From: an uncultured bacterium
GTDB taxonomy: Bacteria; Zixibacteria; MSB-5A5; CAIYYT01
Direction: 5' to 3'
Length of the DNA stretch: 35,729 bases
Assembly: GCA_903903945.1 (NCBI GenBank)
Contig: CAIVAP010000270.1
Coordinates: 1 to 35,729 of the forward strand
The notes beneath the pieces were generated by a model, which saw only the letters and a list, made by a program, of their open reading frames with translations, made no database searches and was not told the DNA's origin. The translations under genes and the position numbers were made by a program. This document shows positions 8,169 through 17,002 of this stretch, piece by piece (position 1 is the first letter of the stretch; every line of letters begins with the position of its first letter).

Positions 8169-8264
8169 CTAATAGAAGACCAGCCAGACCTCATCAACCT
8201 TGCGATGATTCTGTTTCAGCCACTTCCGCCATTCTTCGACGGTTTTGCAGAGAAGTTGGTTCAT
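8169..8264 (-). pseudogene. Truncated duplicate of the ydeI-like gene 5' end
   Basis: Reading from ATG at 8264 gives 31 codons (MNQLLCKTVEEWRKWLKQNH and on to WLVFY) and then TAG. They match the first 31 residues of the intact ydeI-like protein with only a few conservative substitutions (D to E, Q to K, I to V). Homology stops at the tag/aaga junction, where REP A4 begins. This is a gene fragment left by a duplication or recombination at the REPs, not a functional gene. Confidence 0.88.
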
Positions 8265-8349
8265 GCTTTGTGACATCCTGTTTTCATCGAGTACAACGCA
8301 GAGTATGCATTCGGGATGGCATTTTCAAGAACAGAAAGACGCAAAGGAA

Positions 8350-8382
8350 TCCCACCCGTCACTCCGCTTTGGGTGGGCTACC
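8350..8382 (-). repeat. REP hairpin A5 (inverted)
   Basis: The unit cccacccgtcactccgcttt-gggtgggctac is in the same orientation as A3. The 25 bases before it resemble those before A3, so the whole segment of about 60 bp is a duplicate. It lies immediately downstream of the inositol-phosphate synthase stop and might also help end that transcript. Confidence 0.8.
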
Positions 8383-8385
8383 GGG

Positions 8386-9534
8386 CTACTTCCTCTTCGC
8401 CACCTTCTTCACGGCTGGGCGCTTGGCGGCGACACGCAGCTTGGCTTTCCCTGCCTGCCTCTTGCCATACATGGCGATGAATTGCTCCGTCGCTTCGCGG
8501 GCAGCGTCGTCATAGTACTGAACCGGTGGCGATTTCATGAAGTAGGAGGATGGGGCTTCGAGCGCGCCCTTAATCCTGTTGTCGAGTCCCAGCTTGACGC
8601 AACGGACGGCGTCGATCACCACACCGGCGGAATTCGGCGAATCCCAGACTTCCATTTTCAATTCGATATTGAGCGGCACATCACCAAACGTGCGCCCTTC
8701 CATGCGGATATACGCCCATTTGCGGTCGGTCAGCCACTCGACATAATCGGAGGGCCCAATATGCACATTGCCGGGTCCAAGATCATAGTCAAGCTGCGAG
8801 GTGACGGCATTGGTCTTGGAAATCTTTTTCGACTCCAGACGGCTCCGTTCCAGCATGTTGAGGAAATCGGTATTGCCGCCGACATTAAGTTGGCTGGTGC
8901 GCTCCAGACGCACGCCCCGTTCGCGGAACAAGCGGGTGAGCACGCGATGCGTAATCGTGGCGCCGACCTGTGATTTGATGTCGTCGCCGATCACCGGCAG
9001 CCCTTTTTTCTCGAAACGACTGCGCCAGAATTTCTCGCGGGCGATAAACACCGGGATACAGTTGACAAACCCGCAACCCGCTTCCAGCACCTGCTCGACA
9101 TACCATTTGGTGGCTTCCTCCGAACCGACCGGCAGGTAATTGACGACCACTTCGGTGCCGGTGTCCTTCAGATACTTGGCAACGTCAATGGCATCGCCGG
9201 GGGCTTTTTGGATGATCTGCGATAGATAGTAGCCCAGACCATCATGAGTCATGCCACGCTGGACTTTGATACCGGTCAGCGGCACGGAACTGAACTTGAA
9301 AGTATTGTTGGGTCTGGTGAAGATGGCTTCGGATAGGTCTTTGCCGACCTTGTTTTTGTCGATATCGATGGCGGCGGAAAACTCGATGTCGGAAATATGA
9401 TAGCCGCCCAAAGTCACATGCATCAAACCGGGTACAAAATCGGTATCCTTGGCATTTTTGTAGTATTCCACTCCCTGGACAAACGATGAGGCACAATTCC
9501 CCACGCCGATAATGCCAACACGTATCTTACCCAT
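8386..9534 (-). CDS. ino1: myo-Inositol-1(3)-phosphate synthase
   Basis: A 382-aa NAD-dependent cyclase converting glucose-6-phosphate to inositol-3-phosphate. The N-terminal Rossmann motif is [47 protein letters not shown] and [11 protein letters not shown] are the conserved catalytic and NAD-binding blocks of the compact prokaryotic form. The last 20 residues are a Lys/Arg-rich tail ([13 protein letters not shown]) not needed for the fold. A strong ribosome-binding site (gaggagt) precedes the ATG. It is the third gene of an operon with a PfkB kinase and a CDP-alcohol phosphatidyltransferase, which points to phosphatidylinositol-type lipid synthesis. Confidence 0.95.
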   Translation of the reverse strand: MGKIRVGIIGVGNCASSFVQGVEYYKNAKDTDFVPGLMHVTLGGYHISDIEFSAAIDIDKNKVGKDLSEAIFTRPNNTFKFSSVPLTGIKVQRGMTHDGLGYYLSQIIQKAPGDAIDVAKYLKDTGTEVVVNYLPVGSEEATKWYVEQVLEAGCGFVNCIPVFIAREKFWRSRFEKKGLPVIGDDIKSQVGATITHRVLTRLFRERGVRLERTSQLNVGGNTDFLNMLERSRLESKKISKTNAVTSQLDYDLGPGNVHIGPSDYVEWLTDRKWAYIRMEGRTFGDVPLNIELKMEVWDSPNSAGVVIDAVRCVKLGLDNRIKGALEAPSSYFMKSPPVQYYDDAAREATEQFIAMYGKRQAGKAKLRVAAKRPAVKKVAKRK

Positions 9535-9548
9535 TCTCTTACTCCTCG

Positions 9549-10469
9549 TTAGTTATTGGAATGCACCTTTTGCAGATGCTGCTTTATCAATTTTTCTTTC
9601 CGGCGTTCCGCTTCTTCCAGCGTCAGCGGAAAATCGGGGCCACAGTTTTCGATCATCACCGAAGACACGCAGCCCGCAAAACAACCGGCGTCAAAATAGT
9701 CATATCCGTGTGAGAGTGCATAGATAATTCCGGCGGCGTAAGTATCGCCGGCGCCGGTAGAGTCCTTGGCCAGTGTCTCGTAGGCAGGGATGACATAGAA
9801 GTCAGAGCCATCGTAAATCACCGAACCGGCCTCCGCCAGCGTGATAATCACCAACTTGGCGCCCCAGGACTTGATAATTTTAGCCGGAGTTTCGTAATCG
9901 ACTCGTGGATCAATGCCGGTCAGTACCTGGCATTCCATCTCGTTCGGTTTGAATACGTCCGACAGCGCCGCGATCGCTTCAATTTCCGGTGTCTTCTCGT
10001 GCAGGATACGCCCGCTCTCGGTGCGACGCAAAAACCCCTGCGGGTCGACAAAGATTTTCGCCTTTGACTGCGATTTCACCATCTCCACATAGCGCAGGTC
10101 GATCTCTTGCAGAATCGGCCCAAACAGAATCCACTCGGAGTCGGCATACTTCTCGGGGAAAAAACCGATTGGCCCGGCATCGCCGAGAACATCAAGTGTT
10201 CGATTGCCGTGGTCGTCAAAATAGATCAGCTTAAAACCGCCTGACTCTTTGGATTCCTCGATGGCATAATTGATCTTGAAGCGCTCCATCTCCGACCGAA
10301 ATAGGGTCTCGTAGTCTTGCGCAACCCTGCCGATCAGCGCCGTCTCCATACCCAGCTTGGAGAGCGCGAGACAGGCATTCGTCGAGCAACCCGACAGGAC
10401 GCGCCCCCCGGTCTTAAGATAGGGTGTTTCGATCAGGTCAAAGACGGGATTACCGATACCGGTAATCAT
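9549..10469 (-). CDS. PfkB-family sugar/inositol/adenosine kinase
   Basis: A 306-aa ribokinase-fold enzyme. GNPVFDLIE and the GG-x5-G-x3-N segment ([20 protein letters not shown]) form the substrate side. [11 protein letters not shown] holds the anion hole and catalytic base Asp242. [12 protein letters not shown] is also a family block. Adenosine-kinase-like PfkB proteins of this size act on nucleosides, sugars or, in some archaea, myo-inositol. Because it sits between the phosphatidyltransferase and Ino1 genes, an inositol kinase is an attractive inference but is not shown by sequence. Its start overlaps the upstream gene stop as ATGA. Confidence 0.9.
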   Translation of the reverse strand: MITGIGNPVFDLIETPYLKTGGRVLSGCSTNACLALSKLGMETALIGRVAQDYETLFRSEMERFKINYAIEESKESGGFKLIYFDDHGNRTLDVLGDAGPIGFFPEKYADSEWILFGPILQEIDLRYVEMVKSQSKAKIFVDPQGFLRRTESGRILHEKTPEIEAIAALSDVFKPNEMECQVLTGIDPRVDYETPAKIIKSWGAKLVIITLAEAGSVIYDGSDFYVIPAYETLAKDSTGAGDTYAAGIIYALSHGYDYFDAGCFAGCVSSVMIENCGPDFPLTLEEAERRKEKLIKQHLQKVHSNN

Positions 10470-11080
10470 TTCTTGTCCTTCCGTTCGCTGAGAATCCGCC
10501 GAGCGTAGAATAAACGCTGGACGCTGGTCAAACAGGACACGCCGCCTACGATAATCAACGCGTAGTTGAAGAGGTTGTGATTCGGGAAGAAAAACTCCGC
10601 CAGAGCGCCAGCCATTATGATGATAAACTTTTCAAGGCGCCCCACAGCTCCGACGGCGACGTTTTCGATCTTACCGATCGATTCGGCGGCCTCACGCGTA
10701 TAGCTGGCGATAATCATGCCGAAAAGCGCAAACAACGCCCAAACGGGGTGTACAAATCCGGACAGGGCAATGCCCATCAGAATAACCGCCTCGGCATAGC
10801 GATCGGAGACATGGTCCAGAATTCCGCCGAACGTTGTACCCATGTTGCCGGCGCGTGCGGTAGCACCGTCAAGCATGTCGGTGAAGATGGCGAATGCCAT
10901 CGTAACAGAACCCCAAACCAACTGCTTCTGCCAGAAGAGCACGCCGCCGAGAACCGCAACCAGAAACGAGATCAGGGTCAGGATATTGGGAGTCAGCCCG
11001 AGCCGCAGGCAGAATTTGCCATAAGGTATGGAGACACTTTCATAAGAAATGCGTCGTCTTTGTTGTAGTTGCTGTGTCAC
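10466..11080 (-). CDS. CDP-alcohol phosphatidyltransferase, likely phosphatidylinositol-phosphate synthase type
   Basis: A 204-aa integral membrane enzyme with about six helices. The signature D68-x2-D71-G-x2-A-R76-x8-G85-x3-D89-x3-D93 is complete, so the metal site is intact. The block GTTFGGILDHVSDR, with Arg after the last Asp, resembles the inositol-phosphate-accepting branch (PIP/AIP synthases), although PgsA-type enzymes cannot be excluded. It would join CDP-diacylglycerol to an alcohol phosphate at the inner membrane. Translation appears to start at a GTG without a clear Shine-Dalgarno. It is first in the operon with PfkB and Ino1. Confidence 0.88.
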   Translation of the reverse strand: MTQQLQQRRRISYESVSIPYGKFCLRLGLTPNILTLISFLVAVLGGVLFWQKQLVWGSVTMAFAIFTDMLDGATARAGNMGTTFGGILDHVSDRYAEAVILMGIALSGFVHPVWALFALFGMIIASYTREAAESIGKIENVAVGAVGRLEKFIIIMAGALAEFFFPNHNLFNYALIIVGGVSCLTSVQRLFYARRILSERKDKK

Positions 11081-11268
11081 TTAGCCAAAGCCCGGTCTTC
11101 AAGCGCTTTCTGCGTGAATGCCCGATCCCAAGTTACTGCGTGGAAGGATTGCCGCGTCAGCACCGAGAAATCCACTCGCTAAACTTAGGAGTATACCCAC
11201 ATCCGGAGACGGCGTCAAGCGAAATTGAGTTCTCCGTTAAGTCCGTTTGGCTCAACAGGTCACCAAAA

Positions 11269-12765
11269 TCAGTGGAGCAACGGCTGGCGTAAGTCTTGAG
11301 CAGTGAAAGATCGAGTTGCGCCGTCCCATCTAAACACGACAACGTTTGTCGGCTTGCCAATAACGGTCCCATCCTGCAGTTCTCTGTCGGTCACTGTCAC
11401 AGACAGCCTTCGGTCAAACCAGACATACAGGATGGCCTCCAGATGCCGTGACGAAACGACCAGCGCGGGAGCGTTCGGCAAGTCATCGCTAAACACGATC
11501 ACCGAATCACAGGTGGCCAGTGAACTGGCAGAGGCCTTGAAGGTTTCAATGATGCAGTTGGCGACTGCCTGATTCTCCAGGTACAACCCGGAGACCTGCC
11601 TGACCGCAAGCCAGTTGAGACCAATGAATAACACAGCGACCACAGCCACGACATACTTCTGACGAAACGCCCGAAAACGATCAGCAACCGCTTGAGCTAA
11701 CCACCCAAGACACACCGACACCCCAAGCACGGGAGAGTACATAAATCGTGACGCCGTGCGCTCTGAATACAGGTCAAACAGGCTGACATCCCATTTCATA
11801 ATCGCGATTGTGGCGATAAAAGCGATCGACCAGAGCAGAAACAGGCGACAAACCATACCGCCTTTTCGCCAGAGGTAAATTCCGCACAAAGGCACGAATA
11901 CTGTGGTGGCGATTTTAATCACCTTGAGCAAGCCAATCATTTGCTCCGGAACCGATTCAACTATACGCTTGGCAAAAGGAGTTATCAGGTAAACCAGGAA
12001 GTACCACAGATTGACAACGGTATGGGCGTTCAGAACTATTTCACGATCAGCAACTGTTCGCGTAGCGGAGTAGCCGATGAGGAAGGCCGCAAAGGACAGG
12101 GCCGCCAGTAGAGTGAATAAGCGAAAAGGCCGGCTCAGAGGAGATTTCCCCTTCAGCAGCAGAACCGCCCAGAACAGCCCAATAGAAACGAAGCCCGACT
12201 CCTTGATCAGTGTCGCTGCTATACCCAGTAGCCAGATCTGGACAAAGAGCGACCAGGAGGGTTTTTCCACTGCTTCGAGTGACTTCAATACCACCAGCAG
12301 GCACAGTCCGGTCACCCAGAGATCGTGCGCCACCGAGATCCATTCGATAGCAGGCGCATTCAGAAAGTAGAACGCGAAGAACACGACTGCCGCAAACCGC
12401 ATTACGAACGACACTTTCAGGCGCTCGAGGACTCTCCAAAGCAGCCAGACATTCGCGCTGTGGAGCAGAATACTCACCAGACTAAAGAGAATGGCATGAT
12501 CTCCGAGAACCAATCGCTGTAGGAAAACAAATACCATATTCAGGGGACGGAAGTAACCATACATCGGGCGTTCGAGAAAAATCAGTGGAGCGGTTAGTGC
12601 TCTCTTGGCATTTGCCAGCCAGAGCCAGTCGTCCCCGCTAAATTGACGGGAAACAAAGGGCAAGTAGTAAACGACGGTCGCAGCGAGTATTGCCAATAGC
12701 CACCATCGATATCCTGAATGACCGCTTGAGTCTGAATCGGCTCGCTGTAAACTCATATCTTCCAT
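11269..12765 (-). CDS. Polytopic membrane protein, GT-C glycosyltransferase-like
   Basis: A 498-aa protein with roughly ten or more helices. After the first helix comes FSGDDWLWL, an acidic DD motif in the first extracytoplasmic loop as in GT-C enzymes that use polyprenyl-linked sugars. ERPMYGYFRPLN and SERTASRFMYSP also resemble blocks seen in uncharacterised bacterial GT-C proteins. The C-terminal 100 residues form a soluble domain. It lies 37 bp after the TPR-CHAT gene on the same strand, so the two may be co-transcribed. Donor and acceptor are unknown. The downstream gap (11081-11268) contains no gene I can support. Confidence 0.65.
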   Translation of the reverse strand: MEDMSLQRADSDSSGHSGYRWWLLAILAATVVYYLPFVSRQFSGDDWLWLANAKRALTAPLIFLERPMYGYFRPLNMVFVFLQRLVLGDHAILFSLVSILLHSANVWLLWRVLERLKVSFVMRFAAVVFFAFYFLNAPAIEWISVAHDLWVTGLCLLVVLKSLEAVEKPSWSLFVQIWLLGIAATLIKESGFVSIGLFWAVLLLKGKSPLSRPFRLFTLLAALSFAAFLIGYSATRTVADREIVLNAHTVVNLWYFLVYLITPFAKRIVESVPEQMIGLLKVIKIATTVFVPLCGIYLWRKGGMVCRLFLLWSIAFIATIAIMKWDVSLFDLYSERTASRFMYSPVLGVSVCLGWLAQAVADRFRAFRQKYVVAVVAVLFIGLNWLAVRQVSGLYLENQAVANCIIETFKASASSLATCDSVIVFSDDLPNAPALVVSSRHLEAILYVWFDRRLSVTVTDRELQDGTVIGKPTNVVVFRWDGATRSFTAQDLRQPLLH

Positions 12766-12802
12766 GGCAACGGTCGAGTATACCCGATCACGCTGCGTCC
12801 TG

Positions 12803-15800
12803 TCAATTCCCTTCTACGACGACGAACGGCGCCCAATAGAACGGGTGTCGAAGCCGAAGGCGCGGCGAATTGATCATTGACAATTTTGCTTGTCGAAGAG
12901 CTGATGCGTATCCGAATCGGAGGTTTCGATAAAACTCCTTCATGAAAATCGCGGAAGCAAAATCTTCGACATCCCACAACGAAACGACAACATTGCGGCA
13001 TCCCGCCGACATAAATCCGCGCACGAATCCCTCGATGCCTTCTCCAAGCTGGAAACGTCCTCCCCCCGATTCGCAGGATGATAGCACGATCAGATCAATC
13101 GGTAGGGATAGCTGCATGACATCCCGCAGAGAAAGGTAATCGCTGGAATCAGCCGTTGTATCCGGCGAAAGCCAGATTCGCGACCGCAAGGGATCATCAC
13201 GATTGACCGTGCTGTGCGTGGCAAAGTGAATGGAGTTGTACTGCGAAATTCCCGGTGACATCAGGACCGAGCGAGCGGCTTTCTTTCCCGCCAATATCTT
13301 GCAACGATCGGCAGGAAACAGTTCGGAAATCCATTGCGCTTCCTTCAGTGAATAGGGCAAAGGCCGCAACTTGTCACTTGGCATTGGATCGGCAATTATC
13401 AGCAGTCTTGGTTGCTCCAGCATCGACGTCTTAGATGCATCAGTTAGCAGTTGCAGCGCTGGAATGTAAGTAACCTGACTGCGTTCGATAACGTACTTGC
13501 CGTCACAAACCAACGCTTCAAATGGCAACAAGGATAGGGCGCCGTCAGCCGAAATGTACAACCGATCATAGCGCGACAGTTTGTCAAAAAAGGGTCCGAA
13601 AACGGCTTTTGCCAGAGTCTCGGCCGCATTTCTTAGGCTGTCGATCAGCGATTCCTCCCGGGCAGACCTCTGCAGGAGGGTAGCGTAGTTCGCGAACTGC
13701 TCGGTCAACAACGAACGTGATGGCAATCTGTAGAGGAACACGCCCTCTCTGACTATGGTAATCAGAAACGATTGGTCCGGCGCTAGCAGGTAGTCCAGCA
13801 CCACGGTGTGACTGTCCAACAAACGTGCCTTCAGTTCCGATACTGACGGGGGCTGCGGTTGGAGCGAGCGACTTGCACGGGAATCGGCGAGACTCTGACG
13901 CAAACGCACATCAGCCAGCGCCGCGTCAAGTTCGGCGATATGATTCTGCAAGAACTCTCGTTTCGTCGACGGTAGACTGTCGTTGAACTCGTTTTCTATT
14001 CGCTCAATCTGAGCCAACACTGTTCTCTCTTGTTTTCGCAGACCGGCGGGAATTCGCGACATTGCATTACCGCCCGAGCGATCAAGTGCTTCCAGAAGCG
14101 AACGCGACTTGGCCAACTCGGCGTAACGAATCAGAGAATCAATCAATGCGCTTTGCCGAGACTGCTCATACTTCGCCGCAAGTATGGCAACTAACTTTTC
14201 ATACAGATAGCGATTGCTCCCCTTCTGAAAAGCGCGCAATTCCAGGTCGGGGATGTTTCGCCGCGATTGCTCGAGTCTGTCCACAACGCGCGCGAGATAG
14301 CTGTATGCCGAATCAAGCTCTCCGCGATCGTACCAGATCATGCCCGTCTCTATCTCGCATCGCTGGAGATTGGCATATGAGCGTCGTGATTGCAGAAGCT
14401 GTCTTGCCGACGCCAGGTATTCGTCCGCCCCCGCAAAGTCGCGGTTGAGTCGCGCATAGTCAGTGCGGATGATCTGTACATCAAATACCCGCTGCGCATC
14501 CGACTGACGTTGGTAGATTGCCATAGCAGAATCCAATTTCGCCATCGCGCCTGAATAATCGCGGTGTTGCTGATCGAGTTGCCCCTGTGCTATCAGCGAG
14601 TTGGCCAACAGTCGCGGGTTGTCATAAACACGAGCGATATCGGCTGCTTGGCGAAAATACTCCGAAGCCGTCTGCATGTCGTTGGTGGTCACATAAATCT
14701 CGCCGAGACTGCTCAGCGTTTCCACCATTTCGTTTGGCAGGGCGAGCTGCCGTCGGATGTCAAGCGACCGCTGGAAGTACTTTATCGCCGTACCCGCGTC
14801 ACCGAGTTGCTGATAGACCGTGCCGATGTTGTGCAACACACTTGCCAGCGCCCCCTGATTTCCGGCCCTCTCTGAGCGGTCTAACGCTTGAACATAGCAC
14901 TTAAGCGCCCCTTCGTAATCCCCCTGCGTGGAGTGCACGACCGCCAGATTCGTTAGCAGCGACACCGCCAAACGCGCATTGTCTCCGGTCGCCGGCATGG
15001 CCAGGGCCGAATCATAGTAGGTGATAGCACTGTCTATCTCGCCATTGTCCTCGGCAAGCATACCCTCCGCCTGCAGAAGACGCGCCCGCAGCAATTCACC
15101 ATTCGGAGCGATTGCCAGCGCTCGCGCTTCCTCCAGCCAGCTCTCGACTTCATCCGGGGGCCGATCATGCCGGAAGGCGGAGATCATATTCAAGAGCGAT
15201 TGGCAGATTTGCGTCGTGTCACCGATTTGGCGTCGAAGGCGCAGCGCTTCCGCCGCAAAACGGTAGGACTCCTGCAACTGGTCGAGAAAGAGATAGACGG
15301 CGCTGATATTGCTGAGACAGTCGGCGAGCCCTTTGTCATCCTGAAGCACTGTCCTAATCACTCGGGCGGAATCGAAGTAGGCGCCGGCCCTCAGAGAGTA
15401 GCCCGACCTCTGATAGGCGCCGCCAATCAAATTGAGACTGCGGGCAATCCCATCGAGATCACCTATGGTCCGCGCAATCGCCAGCGACAAAGAGAGCGTT
15501 TGCAGGGCCCGCCTGTCGCTCGCCGGTTGCGATGTTGCGCTACCTGCGTATTGTTGCGCCCTCACGGCTGCAGCCGAATCACCCAGACTCAGGAACTGGC
15601 CTGCAACCGACTCAAATAAGCCTGTCAGTGAATCATTCGCGCTTGCCCCCAAACCCAAGATTGCCTCGCTGAAACGTCGTTTGGCTTCCACCCGTCGTTC
15701 ACGCGATTGCCGTCGCCAAACTCGATAATTGGCCACTTGCCGCGAATAAAATCTGTCGCCAAAGTTGCGATCAATGGCAGAAGCTGCCTGACTGACAACT

Positions 15801-16051
15801 CGGAGTGCTCGTTCGTCGCCGGTATCGAAATATCGCTCAAGCGTCTCCCGCACGAATCTGTATGCCGGGAATCTTTCCTTCGCTACCACCGAATCAAGCT
15901 CGACCGTCTCACCCGAGGCGCATAAAGAATCCGCCACTTGTTCAAACGATTGCGTGTCCGTAAGAGACTGATCGGTTGACAAGGCGAACGCCGTCTCCAA
16001 TAACAGGAGAACTGCGACAAGAACGATGTGGGTGGTAGACTCTCGGATCAC
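12803..16051 (-). CDS. Secreted TPR-CHAT domain protein
   Basis: A 1082-aa protein. Residues 1-24 are a signal peptide (hydrophobic VLVAVLLLLETAFA). About 150-600 is an array of tetratricopeptide repeats (GDYEGALKCYVQALDRSERA, GDAGTAIKYFQRSLDIRRQL). About 600-740 is a helical, coiled-coil-like linker. The last 330 residues are a CHAT caspase-like peptidase: His946 in HFATH and Cys993 in SSCESGGG form the catalytic dyad, followed by GLWD-type SLWDV. CHAT peptidases can be protease effectors or processing enzymes; the export signal places this one outside the cytoplasm. The start codon is GTG and the ribosome-binding site is weak. Its substrate is unknown. Confidence 0.92.
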   Translation of the reverse strand: MIRESTTHIVLVAVLLLLETAFALSTDQSLTDTQSFEQVADSLCASGETVELDSVVAKERFPAYRFVRETLERYFDTGDERALRVVSQAASAIDRNFGDRFYSRQVANYRVWRRQSRERRVEAKRRFSEAILGLGASANDSLTGLFESVAGQFLSLGDSAAAVRAQQYAGSATSQPASDRRALQTLSLSLAIARTIGDLDGIARSLNLIGGAYQRSGYSLRAGAYFDSARVIRTVLQDDKGLADCLSNISAVYLFLDQLQESYRFAAEALRLRRQIGDTTQICQSLLNMISAFRHDRPPDEVESWLEEARALAIAPNGELLRARLLQAEGMLAEDNGEIDSAITYYDSALAMPATGDNARLAVSLLTNLAVVHSTQGDYEGALKCYVQALDRSERAGNQGALASVLHNIGTVYQQLGDAGTAIKYFQRSLDIRRQLALPNEMVETLSSLGEIYVTTNDMQTASEYFRQAADIARVYDNPRLLANSLIAQGQLDQQHRDYSGAMAKLDSAMAIYQRQSDAQRVFDVQIIRTDYARLNRDFAGADEYLASARQLLQSRRSYANLQRCEIETGMIWYDRGELDSAYSYLARVVDRLEQSRRNIPDLELRAFQKGSNRYLYEKLVAILAAKYEQSRQSALIDSLIRYAELAKSRSLLEALDRSGGNAMSRIPAGLRKQERTVLAQIERIENEFNDSLPSTKREFLQNHIAELDAALADVRLRQSLADSRASRSLQPQPPSVSELKARLLDSHTVVLDYLLAPDQSFLITIVREGVFLYRLPSRSLLTEQFANYATLLQRSAREESLIDSLRNAAETLAKAVFGPFFDKLSRYDRLYISADGALSLLPFEALVCDGKYVIERSQVTYIPALQLLTDASKTSMLEQPRLLIIADPMPSDKLRPLPYSLKEAQWISELFPADRCKILAGKKAARSVLMSPGISQYNSIHFATHSTVNRDDPLRSRIWLSPDTTADSSDYLSLRDVMQLSLPIDLIVLSSCESGGGRFQLGEGIEGFVRGFMSAGCRNVVVSLWDVEDFASAIFMKEFYRNLRFGYASALRQAKLSMINSPRLRLRHPFYWAPFVVVEGN

Positions 16052-16104
16052 AGAGGGAATCTACGGATGTTGTCTCAATGATTCAAGAACAATGCGGACA
16101 ACCG

Positions 16105-16327
16105 GTACCCCACCCGCAAGGGACTGTTGAAAAACCTCGGAGTTGTCATTGCGAGGAGTCATGGTGAGTGGAAGAGTGGAGGGGCAATGACTGCGAAGCA
16201 ATCTGCGCGCCCGCATCGCAAGAGCGTAAATCGAGATTGCTTCGTCGTGTTCCCCACCCCACATCAGCACCCAGCACTCCTCGCAATGACACGGTTTGGG
16301 CTTTTTCAACAGTCCCGCAAGGGTGGG
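16105..16327 (+). repeat. REP hairpin C1 (GTAC type) split by a 191-bp insertion
   Basis: The left part GTAC + cccaccc-gcaa-ggg (16105-16122) and the right part cccgcaaggg-tggg (16314-16327) together rebuild the same hairpin that is intact at 16910-16931. The ten bases cccgcaaggg are present on both sides of the insertion. Confidence 0.82.
16123..16313. mobile_element. MITE-like palindromic element inserted in a REP
   Basis: A 191-bp element. Terminal inverted repeats of 12 bp (actgttgaaaaa at the left, its complement at the right) become 15 bp if the adjacent ggg/ccc are counted. Inside are a second perfect 15-bp inverted pair (gtcattgcgaggagt 16145-16159 with its complement 16276-16290) and an 11-bp pair around cgaagcaatct. 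No coding capacity is credible. A perfect 10-bp direct repeat cccgcaaggg flanks it, as expected of a target-site duplication. Confidence 0.8.
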
Positions 16328-16372
16328 AATATTTCTTGGTGCAACTACCGTCATTGCTATCTTATCCCTGCG

Positions 16373-16906
16373 ATGGAGTTGAAGCATTATGATCATGATG
16401 GGCGGGCACGGTTCGTCACTTTTAGCACCCATCAGAGAATTCCGGTTCTCACAGACGATGTTACCAATGACATCGTCGTCAGCGCAATACTCCATGTCTG
16501 CTGCGCCTATCATCTGCGGTTACTGGCGTATGTAATCATGCCTGAACACGACCACTTGGTGGTCGTGCCACCGCTTGCAGCCAAGCTCGGTCCGATAGTC
16601 GGCGAAATGAAATTCAGTTCAGCCATGCGCATTCATGAACTGCTGATTGCACGTCAAAGCCTGCTGTTGGAGCGTTTGCAGGCCGTTCGTAACGGAGTAA
16701 CGAAGTTCTGTCTCTGGCAACGGCGATGCTACGACCACAACTGTCGAACGGAATCATCAGTTTGGGAGAAAGTGAACTACTGTCACAACAATCCCGTCAG
16801 GCGCGGGTTGGTCAGGAACCCTGAAAATTGGCAATGGTCGAGCTATTTCTACTATCGCCGTTCGGATAATGCATTGGTTGAAATTGATGTTGGGTGCTCG
16901 GAGTAA
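16373..16906 (+). CDS. REP-associated tyrosine transposase (RAYT), second copy
   Basis: A 177-aa HUH nuclease starting MELKHYDHDGRARFVTF. His59 and His61 (EHDHLVV) form the metal site and Tyr136 (NYCHNNPVRRGLV) is the nucleophile, at the same positions as in the copy at 7452. LWQRRCYDHNC and WQWSS are also conserved. The open frame extends left to 16127, but that part lies within the MITE-like insertion; the ATG at 16373 matches the N terminus of the paralog. REPs of GTAC type lie inverted on both sides. Confidence 0.94.
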   Translation: MELKHYDHDGRARFVTFSTHQRIPVLTDDVTNDIVVSAILHVCCAYHLRLLAYVIMPEHDHLVVVPPLAAKLGPIVGEMKFSSAMRIHELLIARQSLLLERLQAVRNGVTKFCLWQRRCYDHNCRTESSVWEKVNYCHNNPVRRGLVRNPENWQWSSYFYYRRSDNALVEIDVGCSE

Positions 16907-16909
16907 ACT

Positions 16910-16931
16910 CCCACCCTTGCGGGTGGGGTAC
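16910..16931 (-). repeat. REP hairpin C2 (GTAC type), intact and inverted
   Basis: A perfect 7-bp stem (cccaccc with gggtggg) and a ttgc loop end in GTAC, starting 3 bp after the RAYT2 stop. It mirrors C1 on the other side of the gene. Compared with the A family, the foot is GTACCCCACCC rather than GTAGCCCACCC, and the loop is four bases instead of a long one. Confidence 0.82.
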
Positions 16932-16960
16932 CCGTAACCAACAGGTGTGATCCGGAAATG

Positions 16961-16986
16961 AAAAGGGGCACGGAAGACCGTGCCCC
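16961..16986 (-). terminator. Intrinsic terminator after cheW
   Basis: A perfect 9-bp stem ggggcacgg / ccgtgcccc with a four-base loop is followed on the minus strand by ttttcattt. It lies 17 bp past the cheW stop, the right position to end the chemotaxis/porin transcript. Confidence 0.85.
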
Positions 16987-17002
16987 CTGCGTTTGCTGCT
17001 CT

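Noticed and set aside
16127-16372. N-terminal extension of the RAYT2 reading frame
   Set aside because: It lies in the MITE-like insertion and REP. The paralog begins at the residue encoded at 16373.
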